Assembly (NCBI RefSeq): GCF_014287435.1
Contig: NZ_JACOPG010000002.1
Span: 620,001-684,000, forward strand
DNA: 64,000 nucleotides
Origin: Roseburia lenta
GTDB lineage: Bacteria > Bacillota > Clostridia > Lachnospirales > Lachnospiraceae
Direction: 5' to 3'
The notes under the pieces are model-generated. The model was not told the origin of the DNA, made no database searches, and saw only the letters and a program-made list of their open reading frames with translations. The translations under genes were made by a program, and so were the position numbers. Positions 41,633 to 49,708 of the stretch are shown here, in pieces. Positions within the stretch are counted from its first letter, which is position 1. Each line of letters begins with the position of its first letter.

Positions 41633-42130
41633 TTACTTGTTACTCTCAAGCGCAGCATCGAGAGCCTGTTGTTCTTCCTCTGCAAGCGTAATGATGGAAT
41701 TGCCGTCAATGATCTCTTTTACATATGTATAGCAGCCCTCACGACTGTGAACAGCATTAAGGACAAATCCGTCATTCTTCTCATTTAACATGGCAAGTGA
41801 AAAAGAAAGTTTTCCTCCCATCTCCTGAAAAGCATCATACTTGATGAGTCCGTACTTCTGAAAACCAAACTTCATTCTCTTGAACAAAGCATCAATGTTT
41901 CTCTCATTTGCCGCATTATTCTCGATCAGTTCATCTACCTGCTCCAGTCGATATACAAGTGTATCTTCCAGTGACTTGGCATTCTTACCACTCATAAAGA
42001 TTGCATATCTTTTCTTTAACTTGCTCATCTGCACCACATTGATGATCATGAGGATGATCAAAAGCAAGATAACTGCTGCCATACCAATGACAACATAATC
42101 GGTACTGATTCCTAAATATTCTTCAAACAT
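41633..42130 (-). CDS. DUF4446 family membrane protein
   Basis: A 165-residue protein with one N-terminal transmembrane helix (YVVIGMAAVILLLIILMII) followed by a coiled-coil cytoplasmic region and a conserved small domain with FQEMGGKLSFSLAMLNEKND and GFVLNAVHSREGCYTYVKE. This is the DUF4446 family, almost always encoded next to parB in Clostridia. No role is proven; the neighbourhood suggests chromosome segregation or cell-division linkage (inference). It lies 45 bases after parB. Confidence 0.88.
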   Translation of the reverse strand: MFEEYLGISTDYVVIGMAAVILLLIILMIINVVQMSKLKKRYAIFMSGKNAKSLEDTLVYRLEQVDELIENNAANERNIDALFKRMKFGFQKYGLIKYDAFQEMGGKLSFSLAMLNEKNDGFVLNAVHSREGCYTYVKEIIDGNSIITLAEEEQQALDAALESNK

Positions 42131-42175
42131 AATAACACCAACTTTTCTTTCTTTGTATTTTACAGAACATTTGTT

Positions 42176-43090
42176 CTATTCATGACGGATAGACTGAAAC
42201 AGACCTACGATACGATCCAACTCATCCTGTGAGTAATACTCGATCTCTACTCTACCCTTTTTGTTATCCTTTGGCACGATAGTTACCTTTGTTCCCAGTG
42301 TCTTTTTCATCTGCTCCTGCAATTCTGCATAAATAGCCTCAAGTCTCGGATCGATCTTCGGCTCTTTTACCTTGTCACTGTCTTTCTCATTTTGCAGACG
42401 CTTTACTTCTTTTTCTACATCACGCACGCTGAGTTTTTCATCAAAAACACGCTGTGCAAAATCGTACTGCTTATCCTTATCTGTAATACCAAGAATGGCT
42501 CTGGCATGACCGGTGGAAAGCATTTCGTCAATGACCATCTGCTGTACACGCTCATCCAACTTCAAAAGACGCATAGAGTTGGTAACGGCTGTTCTACTCT
42601 TTGACACACGCTCCGCTACTTCATCCTGTTTCAGATTGAACTCATCCAAAAGTTTCTTATAAGCAAGGGCTTCCTCAATCGGATTTAAGTCCTCACGCTG
42701 GATATTCTCGATCAAAGAAATCTCAACGATTTCCTGCTCTGAAAGATTCATAACGATAACAGGTACTTCTTTCAGTCCTGCTTTCTTTGCCGCACGCCAT
42801 CTACGCTCGCCGGCAATGATCTCATAATAAGAATCTTTTCCGTTCTTTACTTCATGCACCCAAAGTGGTGATAAGACACCATGCTGTTTGATAGAATCTG
42901 CTAATTCCATCAGAGCATCTTCATCAAATGCTTTTCGTGGCTGCTCTGCATTTGGCTCGATCTTGTCAATGCTTACCATTGCTTTTGCATTTTCTACCGC
43001 ATTCTGATCTGATACTTCTTTTGCACTTTCTATTGGTTTACTTGGAATTAAGGAATCCAGTCCTTTACCTAATCCTTTTTTTGCTGCCAT
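42176..43090 (-). CDS. parB: Chromosome-partitioning protein ParB (Spo0J)
   Basis: A 304-residue CTP-dependent DNA clamp that loads at parS and spreads. KKGLGKGLDSLIPSK starts it. The N-terminal nucleotide-binding domain carries IIAGERRWRAAKKAG with the GERRxR motif (near residue 90) and ENIQREDLNPIEEA. The helix-turn-helix with VSKSRTAVTNSMRLL is near residue 165. The C-terminal dimer domain follows. Two consensus parS sites lie about 1 kb to the right. Only 2 bases separate it from parA, so both are in one operon. Confidence 0.96.
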   Translation of the reverse strand: MAAKKGLGKGLDSLIPSKPIESAKEVSDQNAVENAKAMVSIDKIEPNAEQPRKAFDEDALMELADSIKQHGVLSPLWVHEVKNGKDSYYEIIAGERRWRAAKKAGLKEVPVIVMNLSEQEIVEISLIENIQREDLNPIEEALAYKKLLDEFNLKQDEVAERVSKSRTAVTNSMRLLKLDERVQQMVIDEMLSTGHARAILGITDKDKQYDFAQRVFDEKLSVRDVEKEVKRLQNEKDSDKVKEPKIDPRLEAIYAELQEQMKKTLGTKVTIVPKDNKKGRVEIEYYSQDELDRIVGLFQSIRHE

Positions 43091-43092
43091 GC

Positions 43093-43863
43093 CTAGACAT
43101 CCTTTCTCTCAATAATTTCCTTTGCCAAATTACGATAACTCTCTGCTCCGGAAGACTTTGAATCGTAAAGATTGATCGGCAGTCCATGGGAAGGAGCCTC
43201 TGCCAAACGAACATTTCTAGGAATGATCGTCTGATAAACCGTAGCATTCAGATTTTCTTTGACAGTATCTACAACATCTGATGAAAGATTTGTTCTTGCA
43301 TCGTACATGGTAAATACCACACCATCAATCCTAAGATTTGAATTCAATCTTTCCTGTACCAGGTCGATCGTATGGATCAACTGGCTGATTCCTTCCAATG
43401 CATAATACTCACACTGGATTGGAACAAGAATTGAATCTGCTGTTGTCATAGCATTGACGGTAAGCATGTTCAATGATGGCGGGCAATCAATAATGATAAA
43501 ATCATAATCGTCACGAATGTAATCTACTGCATTCTTTAAAATATATTCTTTTTCATTGATGCCCAGCAATTCGATCTCCGCTCCTGCTAAGTTTACATTA
43601 GATGGAATCAAAGATAAATGCTCAATATTTTCCACTTTTGTCATACTCTCTCGAATGGAACATTCTCCCAGCATCAACTCATAAACTGTATTTTCTATTT
43701 CTTCTTTATCAATACCAAATCCACTGGTCGTATTTCCCTGCGGATCCAGATCGATAACCAATACCTTCTTACCCAACTCTGCCAGACATGCTGACAAATT
43801 TATAGATGTCGTTGTCTTACCAACGCCACCCTTCTGATTTGCAATTGAGATGATTCTTCCCAT
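43093..43863 (-). CDS. parA: Chromosome-partitioning ATPase ParA (Soj)
   Basis: A 256-residue deviant Walker ATPase. ISIANQKGGVGKTTTSINLS at residues 4-23 is the deviant Walker A with the signature Lys, VLVIDLDPQGNTTSGFG the A' motif and FIIIDCPPSLNMLTVNAM the Walker B region. It acts with ParB to separate origins and in B. subtilis also affects DnaA activity. A possible promoter (TTTTTA and TATAAT, spacing 17) lies at 43924-43952 on the minus strand. The ATG is preceded by GGAG. Confidence 0.97.
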   Translation of the reverse strand: MGRIISIANQKGGVGKTTTSINLSACLAELGKKVLVIDLDPQGNTTSGFGIDKEEIENTVYELMLGECSIRESMTKVENIEHLSLIPSNVNLAGAEIELLGINEKEYILKNAVDYIRDDYDFIIIDCPPSLNMLTVNAMTTADSILVPIQCEYYALEGISQLIHTIDLVQERLNSNLRIDGVVFTMYDARTNLSSDVVDTVKENLNATVYQTIIPRNVRLAEAPSHGLPINLYDSKSSGAESYRNLAKEIIERKDV

Positions 43864-44015
43864 CTGATGAAACTCCTTTTCTTTCTATTCTCTTATCGTA
43901 TATTCTTATTTACAACGATACCAATTATAGCACTTTTATAGAACTTTAAAAAGCGATTTTTCCTAGTAAAATCAAGCCTTTCACTATATATAATACTAGA
44001 TATTGTCTATTCACA

Positions 44016-44125
44016 TTATCCACATTAGAATGTTTCACGTGAAACATTTTTACAAGATATAGTAAAATCATCTGGAGTTTATCCAAATCTCAACACTAAA
44101 TATTGTGGTCATTATTTGTGGATAA
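44016..44125. promoter_or_regulatory. DnaA-box cluster between parA and the CrtO-like gene
   Basis: TTATCCACA at 44016-44024 and its reverse complement TGTGGATAA at 44117-44125 are perfect DnaA boxes; TTATCCAAA at 44079-44087 is a one-base variant. They are interleaved with the two parS sites in a 440-base AT-rich gap. The gap otherwise contains only the divergent promoters. Confidence 0.7.
44031..44046. promoter_or_regulatory. parS site 1
   Basis: TGTTTCACGTGAAACA, a perfect copy of the 16-base consensus parS palindrome to which ParB binds. It lies about 170 bases upstream of the parA start. Confidence 0.97.
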
Positions 44126-44141
44126 GTATATATATATATAA

Positions 44142-44157
44142 TGTTTCACGTGAAACA
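44142..44157. promoter_or_regulatory. parS site 2
   Basis: A second perfect TGTTTCACGTGAAACA, 111 bases from the first. Paired origin-proximal parS sites are common in Firmicutes and serve as the ParB loading point. Confidence 0.97.
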
Positions 44158-44212
44158 TCTCATCCATAGTACCTATATCTAGTGTTTCATAAATATTTTT
44201 CTTTTCTAGATA

Positions 44213-44241
44213 TTGTCATATCCTGATTTGTTTTCTATAAT
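44213..44241 (+). promoter_or_regulatory. Promoter of the CrtO-like gene
   Basis: TTGTCA at 44213-44218 and TATAAT at 44236-44241 with 17 bases between, about 65 bases before the start codon of the gene at 44305. Confidence 0.7.
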
Positions 44242-44304
44242 TAATAGATAAATACAGGAGGATATTTAACAATACTACCATGAACTATAGGATAAGGAGT
44301 GTAT

Positions 44305-44883
44305 ATGACTTTAATAAAAAAGAAAGAAGATGAATTTTACAGTCCATGGCCAAGGATAGTTTCAGTCTCTCTTGTCATCGCACTGCTCGGAACAATCCTT
44401 TTTACCATACTCTATCTACATCTACAAATTGACTGGATAGAGTCGCTTGCCATCACATTTTTTACAACAAGTTATCATATCGTGATAAGACTGTTGTCTC
44501 CTCTTATACTAAGCCTCCTGTTTCATCATAAGTATAACTACCAGATATGGTGGTTTCAACCAAAGACATGGGAGACCAAACTATACAAAGGACTTAAAGT
44601 AAAACAATGGAAAAGGCAGGTCATGGTCTTTGATCCAAGCCAATTTTCTTTAAAAATACATAGCATACAAGAGGTCATCAATAATATGTGTCATGCAGAA
44701 CTTGTGCATGAACTTATCATGCTATTTAGCATCTTGTCCATTCTCTTTACCATACCTTTTGGTGCCTTACCGGTATTCTTGATCACGGCAATCTGTGCTA
44801 CCCTATTTGATAGTATGTTTGTTATGATCCAGAGATACAACCGACCAAGACTTGTCCGCATCTATGAAAGACAGAATAAATAA
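44305..44883 (+). CDS. Membrane protein similar to glycosyl-4,4'-diaponeurosporenoate acyltransferase (CrtO family)
   Basis: A 192-residue membrane protein with about four hydrophobic segments. WWFQPKTWETKLYKGLKVKQ near residue 85, INNMCHAELVHELIML near residue 130 and the ending DSMFVMIQRYNRPRLVRIYE match the family named for S. aureus CrtO, which acylates a carotenoid in staphyloxanthin synthesis. No carotenoid genes are present here, and in Clostridia this family is widespread, so a lipid or cell-wall acyl transfer is more likely (inference). ATG at 44305 follows AGGAG by five bases; an upstream GTG at 44299 overlaps the Shine-Dalgarno sequence and is unlikely. Confidence 0.75.
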   Translation: MTLIKKKEDEFYSPWPRIVSVSLVIALLGTILFTILYLHLQIDWIESLAITFFTTSYHIVIRLLSPLILSLLFHHKYNYQIWWFQPKTWETKLYKGLKVKQWKRQVMVFDPSQFSLKIHSIQEVINNMCHAELVHELIMLFSILSILFTIPFGALPVFLITAICATLFDSMFVMIQRYNRPRLVRIYERQNK

Positions 44884-44886
44884 AAA

Positions 44887-44920
44887 ATGAGGGTAAACAT
44901 ATTGGATTGTTTACCCTCAT
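44887..44920. terminator. Bidirectional terminator
   Basis: ATGAGGGTAAACA at 44887-44899 is perfectly complementary to TGTTTACCCTCAT at 44908-44920, with A-runs before it. It separates the rightward CrtO-like gene from the leftward coiled-coil gene. Confidence 0.8.
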
Positions 44921-44926
44921 AATATA

Positions 44927-45376
44927 TCAAGACATATACTTACTGATATAATGATCCAGTTCCAATTTTGCTCTTCTCGGATCACTTATAATATAAGAAG
45001 AAATCGTTTTTAATTCTTTTTCATGTGAAACATCCTTCAACTGCTCTTGGTTGTTCTTGGTGTCCTTTACCTCTTCCAATGCTTTTTCGCAGTCGGATAA
45101 TTTTTCATGCACTCTGTCTATCTCAGAAGAAAGATTTATTTTATCTTGGTTCAATCCTACCAGTAATTGTTGCAGTTCCTGTATACGGGACTTGTTTTTT
45201 TGATTAATATCTCTTGGTGTGAAATCAGAAAAATAAGAATTATCCTCCTCATCCAAAAGATCTAAGAATTTTTCATTTTCTTTAATTTTGCTAAGGACTA
45301 ATTCATAGTCCTCATCCAGTTCTATTTTTTTAGCGATCAGTTCTTCCTGCTGCTTCTTTAGAAATTCGTAAACCAT
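44927..45376 (-). CDS. Small coiled-coil protein of unknown function
   Basis: A 149-residue protein not assigned to a family. Nearly the whole length is charged and helical: LKKQQEELIAKKIELDEDYE, then a second long helix from about residue 58 (NKSRIQELQQLLVGLNQDKI) with heptad-like Leu spacing, so a coiled coil is likely. The C-terminus IISDPRRAKLELDHYISKYM is a separate short conserved-looking segment. GGATGAAAT precedes the ATG. It lies near parA with its own orientation and contains a parS-like sequence. It has no signal peptide or membrane helix. Function unknown. Confidence 0.6.
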   Translation of the reverse strand: MVYEFLKKQQEELIAKKIELDEDYELVLSKIKENEKFLDLLDEEDNSYFSDFTPRDINQKNKSRIQELQQLLVGLNQDKINLSSEIDRVHEKLSDCEKALEEVKDTKNNQEQLKDVSHEKELKTISSYIISDPRRAKLELDHYISKYMS

Positions 45377-45563
45377 ATTTCATCCTTTGATATTTATATA
45401 TTTTATCACGTTAATACACTACCGTATTAAATATTTTTTAATACATAATTAGGATATTTAACTCCACCTATATTCTATAATATTATGACTTAGCATTGCA
45501 AGAATTCTACCTTAACAAAACAAAATAAATTATAGAAAAATTCTAAAAGTTTTCAGAAAATAT

Positions 45564-45592
45564 TTGATAAGACGCATAAAGTACACTATAAT
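45564..45592 (+). promoter_or_regulatory. Promoter of the alpha/beta-hydrolase-fold gene
   Basis: TTGATA at 45564-45569 and TATAAT at 45587-45592 are 17 bases apart, 38 bases upstream of the start codon. The other 180 bases back to the coiled-coil gene are AT-rich without features. Confidence 0.8.
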
Positions 45593-45630
45593 AAAAAATA
45601 ATAGGATTAGAAAATTTAGGGAGATCAAAT

Positions 45631-46572
45631 ATGGGTAAAAAACATTCCTTATTAAAAACAGTGCTTGCTGCAACGGCTGCTCTCTATGCGACCAACACAG
45701 CGATCGACTATCATGCAAAAGATAAAAATCTTTGTTCTACGGCAAAGGGTGATTTTTATGATTTTAAATATGGTCGAATCTATTACACCAGGCAGGGTCA
45801 GGGCGCTCCTCTCCTCTTGCTCCACAATTTAGATACCATCAGTTCCGGTTATGAATGGTCCAAGATTCTGAAAAAATTAGAAAAGGATCACACCGTATAC
45901 ACACTGGATCTTCTCGGATGCGGCAGATCAGACAAGCCATCACTTACTTATACGAATTTTTTGTATGTGCAGTTGCTGACCTCCTTTATCCAGGATGTGA
46001 TCGGTGAAAAGACAAATGTCATTACCAGCGCAGATGCTTCATCCATTGCCATCATGGCAAATCAAATGAATCCTGATCTTTTCGATCAGATCATTTTGAT
46101 CAATCCGTCTGACATCCATCAGATGAAGATGGAGACCAACCGTTTACAGATGACGATCAAAAATATCCTGTTTGCACCACTGGTCGGAACAGCCCTCTAC
46201 AACTTTTATGTCAGTGAAGATCATATCCGTTCTATCTTTGACAAAAAGTATCTGAGCCGCCCACTACAGGACAACAAGAAATTTACAGATCTGTATTATC
46301 AGTCTGCACACATCCATAAGAGTAACGGCAGATTTTTATATGCCAGCAAAAAATGTTCTTATACAAACGTGGATGTGACAAGAGCCATCACAGACAAAGA
46401 TAATCTTCACATCATAGAAAGTACAGACCGAAAGAAAGCCATCAGCATCGCAGAAGAATATGTAAAGAAAAATCATGCGATCGATGTCACATACATTTCC
46501 AATTCAAAATTACTTCCAATGTTAGAAGTACCGGATCAATGTCTGAAGATCATTCAGAATTATCTGGCATAA
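45631..46572 (+). CDS. Alpha/beta-hydrolase-fold protein lacking the catalytic residues
   Basis: A 313-residue protein with an N-terminal hydrophobic stretch (LKTVLAATAALYATNTAI), probably a membrane anchor or signal. The fold is clear: APLLLLHNLDTISSGYEWSK (oxyanion loop region), YTLDLLGCGRSDKP (typical DxxGxGxSxxP), and the last strand with PMLEVPDQCLKIIQNYL. The nucleophile elbow is SADASS (residues 133-138), so no Ser or Cys is where GxSxG should be, although an Asp (D135) is. The catalytic His in the usual PHLExP motif is Met here (PMLEVP). It is therefore probably a non-enzymatic or atypical member. Function unknown; origin-proximal. Confidence 0.75.
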   Translation: MGKKHSLLKTVLAATAALYATNTAIDYHAKDKNLCSTAKGDFYDFKYGRIYYTRQGQGAPLLLLHNLDTISSGYEWSKILKKLEKDHTVYTLDLLGCGRSDKPSLTYTNFLYVQLLTSFIQDVIGEKTNVITSADASSIAIMANQMNPDLFDQIILINPSDIHQMKMETNRLQMTIKNILFAPLVGTALYNFYVSEDHIRSIFDKKYLSRPLQDNKKFTDLYYQSAHIHKSNGRFLYASKKCSYTNVDVTRAITDKDNLHIIESTDRKKAISIAEEYVKKNHAIDVTYISNSKLLPMLEVPDQCLKIIQNYLA

Positions 46573-46609
46573 AGTAACACGATTGACTTACACAAGATGG
46601 GACATGCTT

Positions 46610-46999
46610 ATGATAGAAAATACAAAGGAATGCAAAATCTGTCACAAATTATTATCCGCTGATTATGAGGGCGACGTCTGTCCGCATTGTCAGGAGGAAG
46701 ACCTCTTTATGCGTGTGAAAGATTACATTCGATCCAATGTTGTAAATGAATATATGGTAGCAGATCATTTTCAGATTTCCATAAAAAAAGTGAGAAACTG
46801 GATCAAAGAGGGGCGTATCGAATATGTAGAAAAAGATACACAGATCGTCGGCACCAAATGCCAGCGTTGTGGCAAGCCGGTTTCTTTCGGAACACTCTGT
46901 CCGGATTGTATGCGCCTCATGAATTACAACAATAAAAAAATCCAACTTACACCGGATTTCAAAAGTCAGGAAGACGATCGTATGCGTTTCTTGGAATAA
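46610..46999 (+). CDS. YvyF-like zinc-ribbon/helix-turn-helix protein (flagellar-operon type)
   Basis: A 129-residue protein with an N-terminal zinc knuckle CKICH...CPHC, a middle helix-turn-helix (VNEYMVADHFQISIKKVRNW with IKEGRIEYVE) and a second zinc knuckle CQRCGKPVSFGTLCPDC. This is the pattern of the YvyF family found in flagellar operons of Bacillus and Clostridia. No other flagellar gene is in the window. It is 37 bases after the hydrolase-fold gene and probably co-transcribed. Start at 46610 follows GGGA by seven bases; ATG at 46604 is an alternative. A role as a transcriptional regulator is inferred from the helix-turn-helix. Confidence 0.75.
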   Translation: MIENTKECKICHKLLSADYEGDVCPHCQEEDLFMRVKDYIRSNVVNEYMVADHFQISIKKVRNWIKEGRIEYVEKDTQIVGTKCQRCGKPVSFGTLCPDCMRLMNYNNKKIQLTPDFKSQEDDRMRFLE

Positions 47000-47000
47000 T

Positions 47001-47036
47001 AAAAATGGGATAAGAATTTCCTCTTATCCCATTTTT
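47001..47036. terminator. Bidirectional terminator between yvyF-like gene and rsmG
   Basis: AAAAATGGGATAAGA at 47001-47015 is perfectly complementary to TCTTATCCCATTTTT at 47022-47036, a long stem with T runs on both sides, between two convergent genes. Confidence 0.85.
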
Positions 47037-47042
47037 ATGTCT

Positions 47043-47765
47043 TTAATGTAATGGATCCTTAGAAGGCATCCCCGCTTTTCTCGGATAAGCCTTTGGTGTC
47101 TTCTTTTCTTTTTGAATGACTACAAAAGACCTTTGCAGATCAGAATCCGGCAAAGAAAATTTGTGCACATCCGAAACTTTTCCACCCAAAAGATAAATAC
47201 CTTTCTTTCCCTGATCCAGTTCTTTATCAATATTTGATGACTTGTAAGAGATAAAGACTCCGCCTACTTTTACAAATGGTAGACAATATTCTGACAAAGT
47301 CGAAATATTAGCAACGGCACGCGATAGGCATAGATCAAACTGCTCTCTGTAATTCTTGTTGCGCGCTGCTTCTTCTGCCCTGCCATGCACTGCCTCAACA
47401 TTTTCCAGACTAAGTTCATCTATGACATCCTGCAAGAACAAAATACGCTTGTTCAAGGAATCCATGAGTGTGATCTCAAGTTCAGGAAAAGCAATCTTAA
47501 GCGGAATACCGGGAAAACCTGCACCTGTACCAAGATCAAGTACTTTCTGAGATTTATGAAGATCTGCAACCTCAACCAAGGACAAACTGTCTAAGAAATG
47601 TTTTTCCACAACCTCATCAAATTCCGTGATTGCCGTCAAATTCATGACCTTATTTTTTTCTATCAGCATTTCATAATAAATAAGAAATTGCTTGATCTGA
47701 TCTTCTGATAAGTTAATGTCAAGTTCCTGCAATCCATGATAAAATCGATTTAAATTATAATTCAT
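47043..47765 (-). CDS. rsmG: 16S rRNA (guanine-527-N7)-methyltransferase
   Basis: A 240-residue SAM-dependent methyltransferase (GidB). FYHGLQELDINLSEDQIKQF begins it, MNLTAITEFDEVVEKHFLDS is the family motif, and VLDLGTGAGFPGIPLKIAFP near residue 70 is the SAM loop. Loss of RsmG gives low-level streptomycin resistance in many bacteria. It lies 15 bases after mnmG. ATG at 47765 is preferred over an in-frame TTG at 47777; the Shine-Dalgarno (GGA) is weak. Last gene of the leftward origin cluster. Confidence 0.95.
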   Translation of the reverse strand: MNYNLNRFYHGLQELDINLSEDQIKQFLIYYEMLIEKNKVMNLTAITEFDEVVEKHFLDSLSLVEVADLHKSQKVLDLGTGAGFPGIPLKIAFPELEITLMDSLNKRILFLQDVIDELSLENVEAVHGRAEEAARNKNYREQFDLCLSRAVANISTLSEYCLPFVKVGGVFISYKSSNIDKELDQGKKGIYLLGGKVSDVHKFSLPDSDLQRSFVVIQKEKKTPKAYPRKAGMPSKDPLH

Positions 47766-47780
47766 ACACTTTTCCAATCT

Positions 47781-49679
47781 TTACTCTATATTATGTTCTT
47801 TCTTATAATCATAACTTTCCAGATAAACCAAAAGTACGGAAATATCCGCAGGTGATACACCGGAAATTCTGGAAGCCTGCCCTATACTAAGTGGCCGCAA
47901 TGCCTCCAACTTCTGGCGGGCTTCAATACGAAGACTCGGAACGACTTCATAATCAATATTCTCCGGTATCTTCTTTGACTCGATCTTTTTAAAGTTCTCT
48001 ACTTGTTTTTGTTGTCTTGTGATATAGCCTTCATATTTGATATGAATATTGACCTGCTCTCTCACTTCCGGGTGGAGGCGAGGCCTCTCCGGATCAATCG
48101 GCGCCAGACATTCATAATTCAGTTCCGGTCTGCGGATCAGATCTGCCAAAGTCACACCACAGTTCAAAGGTATGCTTCCCTGTGATTCAAGAAAAGTCTG
48201 TACTTTTTCATTGGCACCGATATGAACACTATGCACGCGCTTGATTTCCTGCTCGATCAGACGCCGCTTTTCTTCTACCCAGGCAAAACGCTCATCAGAG
48301 ATCAGACCGATCTTATGACCGATCGGAGTCAAACGAAGATCCGCATTATCCTGGCGCAACAGCAGACGATACTCTGCACGGGATGTCATCATACGATATG
48401 GCTCATGGTTTTCCTTTGTCACAAGGTCATCGATCAAAACACCGATATAACTTTCAGAACGATCTAATACAACCTGTTCTCTTCCTAAAATTTCAAGAGC
48501 AGCATTGATACCGGCAAGAAGTCCCTGACAGGCAGCTTCTTCATATCCACTGCTGCCATTGAACTGTCCACCACTGAAAAGTCCTTTGATCTTTTTAAAC
48601 TCAAGTGTGGCATAAAGTTGATTGGCATTGATGCAATCATATTCTATGGCATAAGCATTGCGGACGATCCTTGCGTGCTCCAATCCAGGAACCGTATGAT
48701 ACATGGCGTACTGCACATCTTCCGGGAGTGAAGAACTCATACCACCGATATACATTTCATTGGTATTGAGGCCTTCCGGCTCCACAAACAACTGATGCCT
48801 GTTCTTATCAGCAAATTTTACGACCTTGTCCTCGATGGAAGGGCAATATCTCGGACCGGTGCCCTCGATCACACCGGAATACATTGGCGAACGATCTAGA
48901 TTTGCGCGAATGATCTCATGTGTCTTTTCGTTTGTATAAGTCAGATAACAGGACACCTGATCTATCTGCACATCCTCCGGGTCTGTGGTAAAGGAAAATG
49001 GAACAACTTTCTCATCTCCAAACTGTTCTTCCATTTTGTCGTAATCAATGGTCGAACCGTCTATTCTTGCCGGAGTACCTGTCTTAAAGCGGTACATTTC
49101 AATACCATTTTCCACCAAAGAATCCGTCAGATGATTAGCGGCCTTTAAACCATTCGGTCCGGTATGTTCGATCACATCACCATAAAGACAACGGGCTTTC
49201 AGATAAGTTCCGGTACAAAGAACACATGCCTTACAATGATAGATAGCACCGGACAAAGTCTTTACCCCGGTGATCTTTCCGTCTTCTACTATGATCTCAC
49301 AGACTTCTGCCTGACGCAGGGTAAGATTTTCGGTATTTTGCAAAGTCTTGCGCATCTCCATACTATAGGCAGCCTTGTCCGCCTGAGCACGGAGAGAATG
49401 AACTGCCGGACCCTTGGATTTGTTGAGCATCTTGGATTGGATAAAAGTATGATCAATGTTGATACCCATTTGTCCGCCAAGAGCATCGATCTCTCTTACC
49501 AGATGTCCCTTAGAACTTCCGCCGATATTTGGATTGCACGGCATCATAGCCACACTATCCATGCTGATAGTAAAAAGTATGGTATTTAACCCAAGTCGTG
49601 CTGCGGCAAGAGAAGCCTCACATCCGGCATGACCCGCACCGACAACAACGACATCATATGTTTCTTCTATTACTGGCAT
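47781..49679 (-). CDS. mnmG: tRNA uridine-5-carboxymethylaminomethyl modification enzyme MnmG (GidA)
   Basis: A 632-residue FAD- and NADH-binding enzyme that with MnmE modifies U34 of certain tRNAs. [21 protein letters not shown] is the FAD loop, [23 protein letters not shown] the diagnostic segment, and [21 protein letters not shown] the second family signature near residue 365. The C-terminal helical domain with [17 protein letters not shown] text ([15 protein letters not shown]) binds tRNA. It is 29 bases after mnmE. Confidence 0.97.
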   Translation of the reverse strand: MPVIEETYDVVVVGAGHAGCEASLAAARLGLNTILFTISMDSVAMMPCNPNIGGSSKGHLVREIDALGGQMGINIDHTFIQSKMLNKSKGPAVHSLRAQADKAAYSMEMRKTLQNTENLTLRQAEVCEIIVEDGKITGVKTLSGAIYHCKACVLCTGTYLKARCLYGDVIEHTGPNGLKAANHLTDSLVENGIEMYRFKTGTPARIDGSTIDYDKMEEQFGDEKVVPFSFTTDPEDVQIDQVSCYLTYTNEKTHEIIRANLDRSPMYSGVIEGTGPRYCPSIEDKVVKFADKNRHQLFVEPEGLNTNEMYIGGMSSSLPEDVQYAMYHTVPGLEHARIVRNAYAIEYDCINANQLYATLEFKKIKGLFSGGQFNGSSGYEEAACQGLLAGINAALEILGREQVVLDRSESYIGVLIDDLVTKENHEPYRMMTSRAEYRLLLRQDNADLRLTPIGHKIGLISDERFAWVEEKRRLIEQEIKRVHSVHIGANEKVQTFLESQGSIPLNCGVTLADLIRRPELNYECLAPIDPERPRLHPEVREQVNIHIKYEGYITRQQKQVENFKKIESKKIPENIDYEVVPSLRIEARQKLEALRPLSIGQASRISGVSPADISVLLVYLESYDYKKEHNIE

Positions 49680-49708
49680 AATTTTTCCTTCCTAATTATG
49701 GGCACTTT

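Noticed and set aside
44299-44883. GTG start at 44299 for the CrtO-like gene
   Set aside because: It lies inside the AGGAG sequence that serves the ATG at 44305.
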